A stretch of 64,000 bases of DNA from Eimeria necatrix (Eukaryota; Apicomplexa; Conoidasida; Eucoccidiorida; Eimeriidae): assembly GCF_000499385.1 (NCBI RefSeq), contig NW_013654802.1:62001-126000 (forward strand), in the 5' to 3' direction. The position numbers and the translations under genes are program-made. Below are positions 60,255 to 64,000 of this stretch, piece by piece (positions within the stretch are counted from its first letter, which is position 1; every line of letters begins with the position of its first letter). The notes below the pieces were generated by a model that worked only from the letters and a program-made list of their open reading frames with translations, had not been told where the DNA came from and searched no databases.

Positions 60255-62641
60255 ATGCGTTCCCTTCTGGTCGTGGCCGGCATAGCCGGTTGTAGCTCTC
60301 TTGCTGCAACCGATGCACGACATCGGTTCCTCAGTGAAACACTTGAAGAGCCCGAAGATGTGATGCTAAAGACAGCAGATCTTCACGCCAATCTTTTGCG
60401 AGAGCCTCCCATGACAATCAAGTTGGACAACAGATACAAGTTTACCGGTCTTGGGGAGCTGGTATCCCAGTTGATTGATCACCACACCACCTTGGGAAGC
60501 GTCGGTTCCTCTGGAACGATGGCCCGGCAAAAATTGCTTAACTACCATAACAGCCAGTATTTTGGCGAGATCAAGATCGGAACCCCCGGGAGGCGTTTTG
60601 TTGTAGTAAGCGATGAGATCATGCTTCCCCACGCCTCAAAAATGGAATCACACTTGAATCCAACTTCAGGTCTTTGATACTGGTTCCTCAAATCTTTGGG
60701 TTCCCGCAGCAGAATGCGAGAAGTAAAAAGAAATTTAGTTAAAGCACACGATTGAACTATTCATACTGAGTACTTGCAGGGGAGGATGCGCACCGCACGA
60801 GAAGTTCGACCCAAAGTACTCCAGCACGTTTTCACCAATACGGTCACTCACTGGAGATCCAGCAGTCGCCTTCATTCAAGTAAGAATCTCGTACTTCACA
60901 TTTTCAATAAGTAGCTCATTTCCTGTTGCAGTACGGAACAGGAGCTTGCGTCCTTCGAATGGGTCGCGATATCGTTGAGATCGGTGGCATGTAAGGCAAT
61001 AACAGCCTTCTTCACTGCACAGCACTTCCTTCATCTTCTTATTCAGTAAAGTGCCCAACCAGGCAATCGGCCTTGCGGTCGAAGGTACGTTAAAGCTAAA
61101 AAACCGCCCAATATGGCAGTATACATCATTTTCTCTCTTCAGAATCCACCCATCCCTTCGCGGACTTGCCGTTCGACGGGCTAGTCGGTCTGGGTTTCCC
61201 CGATGTGTCGGGCGAAGAGGGGCTTCCGTCAAGCGCACTTCCAATCGTCGACCAAATGGTCAAGGAGGTTCGTCGTTGTTAGAGTAATTTCCTCGAGCGC
61301 CGCTCATGGCTGCATTCACTCCAGAAAGTTCTCGATCGTAACGTGTTTTCCGTCTACATGAGCGAAGACATCAATCGGTATGAGCATGAATCATGACTTC
61401 AAATTGCCGCATGGGTAGCTATGATGTAAATGTATAGGCCTGGAGAGATTTCGGTAAAGAGTTCAAACTACTTTTCGCAACGCTCGCTTGCAAAGCCTCC
61501 TTAGTTTGGAGCAGCGGATCCTAAGTATACCTTCGCTGGGCACACACCTAAATGGTTCCCCGTCATCTCTCTCGGTACGACATCCGCTCACTACTACTCA
61601 ACTACTTGGCTTTCATATTGTTTTTTAATCAGACTACTGGTTCGTCCTTGTTCCCATTGTTGCTCATGGAAGCAACTTAAGCACTGACACGCTTACAGGG
61701 AGATTGGTCTCCATGGACTAAAGATCAATGGAAAATCCTTTGGCGTCTGTGAGAAGCGCGGCTGTCGCGCAGCCGTTGACACAGGATCCAGTTTGGTACG
61801 AGATTGCAAAGTATGCTCTTCAAGCAATTTGCATTTACTGTCGTGCAGATAACTGGACCATCATCCGTCATCAATCCCCTCATCAAAGCCCTCAACGTTG
61901 CTGAGAACTGCTCGAATCTTGGAACCCTACCCACAGTAGGCTCACAACTACGTCGCTAGCGCTTTTCCAAGATATAAATTTTTGTCTGCAGCTCACATTT
62001 GTTTTGAAAGATATATACGGAAGGCTCGTCAACTTCAGCCTGGAACCAAGGGACTACGTAGTGGAGGAGCTGGATGCCGTAAGCGTCATAATCCTTGCAT
62101 GATTTATTCATTCGGCATAGAACGTCACACAGAGAGGCAACCCCAACAACTGCGCGGCCGGCTTCATGGCAATGGTAAGCCAGCATTATGCTACTGCGGC
62201 TTTAGATGGTTACTATAGTTTGTCTCTCCAGGACGTACCAGCGCCCCGTGGGCCCTTGTTCGTGCTCGGAAACTCCTTCATCCGGAAATACTACAGTATA
62301 TTTGACCGCGATCACATGGTATGGCAAAACCCAAACATGATATAGAAATAAACTGCTATTTATGCTCAAACTCGCAGATGGTTGGATTCATGCGGTAAGC
62401 ATATCATGAATATCTTTCGCCAAGCAAGAAATGAATCCACGGCGTGACGAAAATAACGCTTTAGGGCAAACCACGAAGGTGAGTGCAATGTTGAACCTTT
62501 GTATGGCACCACATTTCCACTAATTTTGCAAAAACAGGTTCCGGACCGCTCATCAAGGGATTTCCATCATCTGCATCATCGGCGTCGGCGTCGTGCCTTG
62601 TTGCAGCCAGCGCTGCTGCAATCGCACTGGCCTTCTTTTGA
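60255..62641 (+). CDS. GPI-anchored pepsin-like aspartyl protease (eimepsin-like)
   Basis: Eighteen exons join in phase to 472 residues: 60255-60605, 60670-60722, 60780-60879, 60932-60990, 61047-61084, 61143-61267, 61325-61377, 61438-61453, 61505-61574, 61633-61639, 61699-61795, 61849-61935, 61992-62078, 62121-62174, 62232-62318, 62378-62394, 62465-62478, 62538-62641. Features in order: signal peptide (MRSLLVVAGIAGCSSLAATD), propeptide, LLNYHNSQYFGEIKIGTPG, first active site VFDTGSSNLWVP (Asp120), flap YGTG, FDGLVGLGFP, second site AVDTGSSLV (Asp318), PLFVLGNSFIRKYYSIFDRD and VGFMRANHEG. The last exon ends in a small-residue run and a hydrophobic tail (CLVAASAAAIALAFF) as in a GPI attachment signal, suggesting a surface enzyme. 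Four exons are microexons of 16, 7, 17 and 14 nt. Apicomplexan pepsin-like proteases process secretory cargo; the precise role is unknown. Confidence 0.95.
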
Positions 62642-63118
62642 ATGTTTCCCGAACACTTTGCACTTGTGTCGATGCGATATGTGCCATCATAAGCACATTC
62701 CCGACATGCCAATTCAATCATCTACCCTTTCCAGTGTTTCGCCCTGAGTACAACGAACCACGTAGGCAGTTACTGCAGTTTGAAATGAGAATTGCGACAA
62801 ATGCACAATAGTAACGCGAAGAAACTGGGGAAAATTAACCTACATAGAGGTTGAACCTGCGTCGTTTTTTCTCCGGTTCGTTCGACAACTGTTCGAAAAG
62901 ATCATGGCTCCACTTCCCGTCTGCACTGCTTGCGGCTGCACGCATTTGCACAAGGAGCAATGCGTGCTGTAGAGAAAACTAGCGTATCTGTATCCTCTGA
63001 ACATTCACTAGTGATATGACCTACCTGCTGCGTGCCTTCTCTCCTGTGGTGTTCGCCCTAGAATCCCAGCCTGTTGCAGCACAAAAAGGCAGTCTTCCAT
63101 ATGCATTAGAAACAAGAT
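62642..63118. other. convergent intergenic spacer
   Basis: About 480 bp between the protease stop and the - strand ORF. No gene is seen. Confidence 0.5.
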
Positions 63119-64000
63119 TTATAGTTCGCAGCTATCATGAGAAAACGGTCTTACCGTTTTGCGGTTTCGCCATGCAGCTGCTTGAATAGGAACCGGCGTC
63201 CTGTGCAAATGACGTTGACCTGGCTGAATTGGACGCTGAAAAATGCCATTGTGAAGTTGCATGCGCTGGAAATCGGCAGGCGTGGTATATCTGACCCGCT
63301 GTTGCGGAGATATTAATAAGTTTCTATCGTTCCGTCGAGCTACTAGCCTCACAGATCGGCCCATCTGACCAGGAAACGGAGGCTGCGGAAAGTCATGGTG
63401 CTCTTCTCCATCTAATCGGTTCCATCTATTATAGCCGAAAGGCTGAACTCTGTTAATACTGGGGAAAAAACGATCATCCCTATCCGGCGGAAACCGCGGA
63501 TTTCTCCAGTATCTTCGTGGGGACAGTTCTTGGTATGATCCATGCATCTCTGCAACGCCGGGAAACGCTGCTGGTTCGGCAGTCACGATTCTGCGTTTTG
63601 CAGCTCTCCTGTTTAATTTAGTACTGTACAGATTATCTCCCGAAGCCGCCCTTCCATGGGCATCTCCTGATTCACCCTTCCTCCGAAAAAACACATCGTC
63701 AGATGCGACGTTCCTATCGCAAACCGCGCCGCTAGGGCGCCTAGCTTCCGCGTTCGAGTGTCCTTCGTTTCTTGGCCTCTCATCACGCCTCTGTAGGGGA
63801 GAAGGACGACTGCGTTGAATGTCCGTTGTTGGCGCATCGTCTTGCCCTTTAACCGGCAACTCACTCTGCTCGTGAATCTGCTCTTCTGCCTGCGAATCGC
63901 GCTTCTGGGCAGTTACATCATGGTTTGTAGGCAGCGCATTTGCCTCACAAGACTGCCTACACTTCTCTGCAACGGGAAGCTCGGATGCTGGAGGTGTCCT
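63119..64000 (-). CDS. unknown disordered protein, partial at the right edge
   Basis: The frame is open from the window edge to the stop at 63119 (about 293 codons), so the 5' end is missing. The sequence is rich in Arg, Pro, Gln, Asn and Ser (for example QRRDERPRNEGHSNAEARRP; PQPPFPGQMGRSVRLVARRN) with no visible folded domain, and ends KTVRPFSHDSCEL. It resembles an RG/RN-rich, possibly RNA-binding tail, but this is only composition. Internal introns cannot be excluded. Confidence 0.5.
   Translation of the reverse strand, partial: RTPPASELPVAEKCRQSCEANALPTNHDVTAQKRDSQAEEQIHEQSELPVKGQDDAPTTDIQRSRPSPLQRRDERPRNEGHSNAEARRPSGAVCDRNVASDDVFFRRKGESGDAHGRAASGDNLYSTKLNRRAAKRRIVTAEPAAFPGVAEMHGSYQELSPRRYWRNPRFPPDRDDRFFPSINRVQPFGYNRWNRLDGEEHHDFPQPPFPGQMGRSVRLVARRNDRNLLISPQQRVRYTTPADFQRMQLHNGIFQRPIQPGQRHLHRTPVPIQAAAWRNRKTVRPFSHDSCEL

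Overview
The window is protein-coding nuclear DNA of an intron-rich apicomplexan, most likely an eimeriid coccidian (Eimeria or Cyclospora type). The grounds are many short GT-AG introns in almost every gene, (CAG)n-encoded glutamine and alanine runs, and an apicomplexan gene set: a SAS6-like protein, a GPI-anchored pepsin-like protease, an insulinase-type M16 protease with a signal peptide, and a short replication protein A large subunit that lacks the usual N-terminal domain. No bacterial operons, rRNA, tRNA, CRISPR array or insertion sequence is recognisable. Species assignment is inference.

Gene models were built by joining exons at consensus splice sites, keeping codon phase, and checking the joined protein against family motifs recalled from general knowledge. 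Total lengths are sums of the exons I could place.

Layout, left to right: 3' end of a GOLD-domain gene (+, to 985); unknown 381-aa ORF (-, 1895-3040); a seven-exon DHX35-like DEAH helicase that has lost its catalytic motifs (-, 4689-8772); TIM22 (+, 9356-10935); an unknown multi-exon gene, perhaps with a signal peptide (-, 11083-12509); an unknown + gene (about 12720-13368) ending 38 bp from a putative mitochondrial protein gene (-, 13407-14316); a gene-poor stretch (14.3-17.3 kb); RPA1 (+, 17318-20592); a small unknown gene (-, 21524-21882); an ARMC1-like gene with polyglutamine (+, 22001-23588); SAS6L (+, 25129-26850); RUVBL1 (-, 27332-30163); a gene-poor stretch (30.2-33.5 kb); a secreted acid-sphingomyelinase-like phosphodiesterase (+, 33552-36079); an ABCG half transporter (-, 37687-40356); a HELQ/POLQ-type DNA helicase with 23 exons (+, 41537-50509); TRAPPC13 with 11 exons (-, 50816-53082); the M16 protease (+, 53920-57421); unknown ORFs (-, 57762-59587); the GPI-anchored aspartyl protease with 18 exons, four of them microexons (+, 60255-62641); and a partial disordered ORF running off the right edge (-, 63119-64000).

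The genes do not form a pathway. They cover genome maintenance (RPA1, HELQ, RUVBL1), mitochondrial import (TIM22), vesicle traffic (TRAPPC13), apical or flagellar-type cytoskeleton (SAS6L), lipid or drug export (ABCG), and secreted or surface hydrolases (phosphodiesterase, M16 and pepsin-like proteases). The items most worth a second look are the degenerate DEAH helicase, the 7-nt microexon and its companions, the GC-AG intron in the helicase gene, and a duplicated splice junction inside RPA1.
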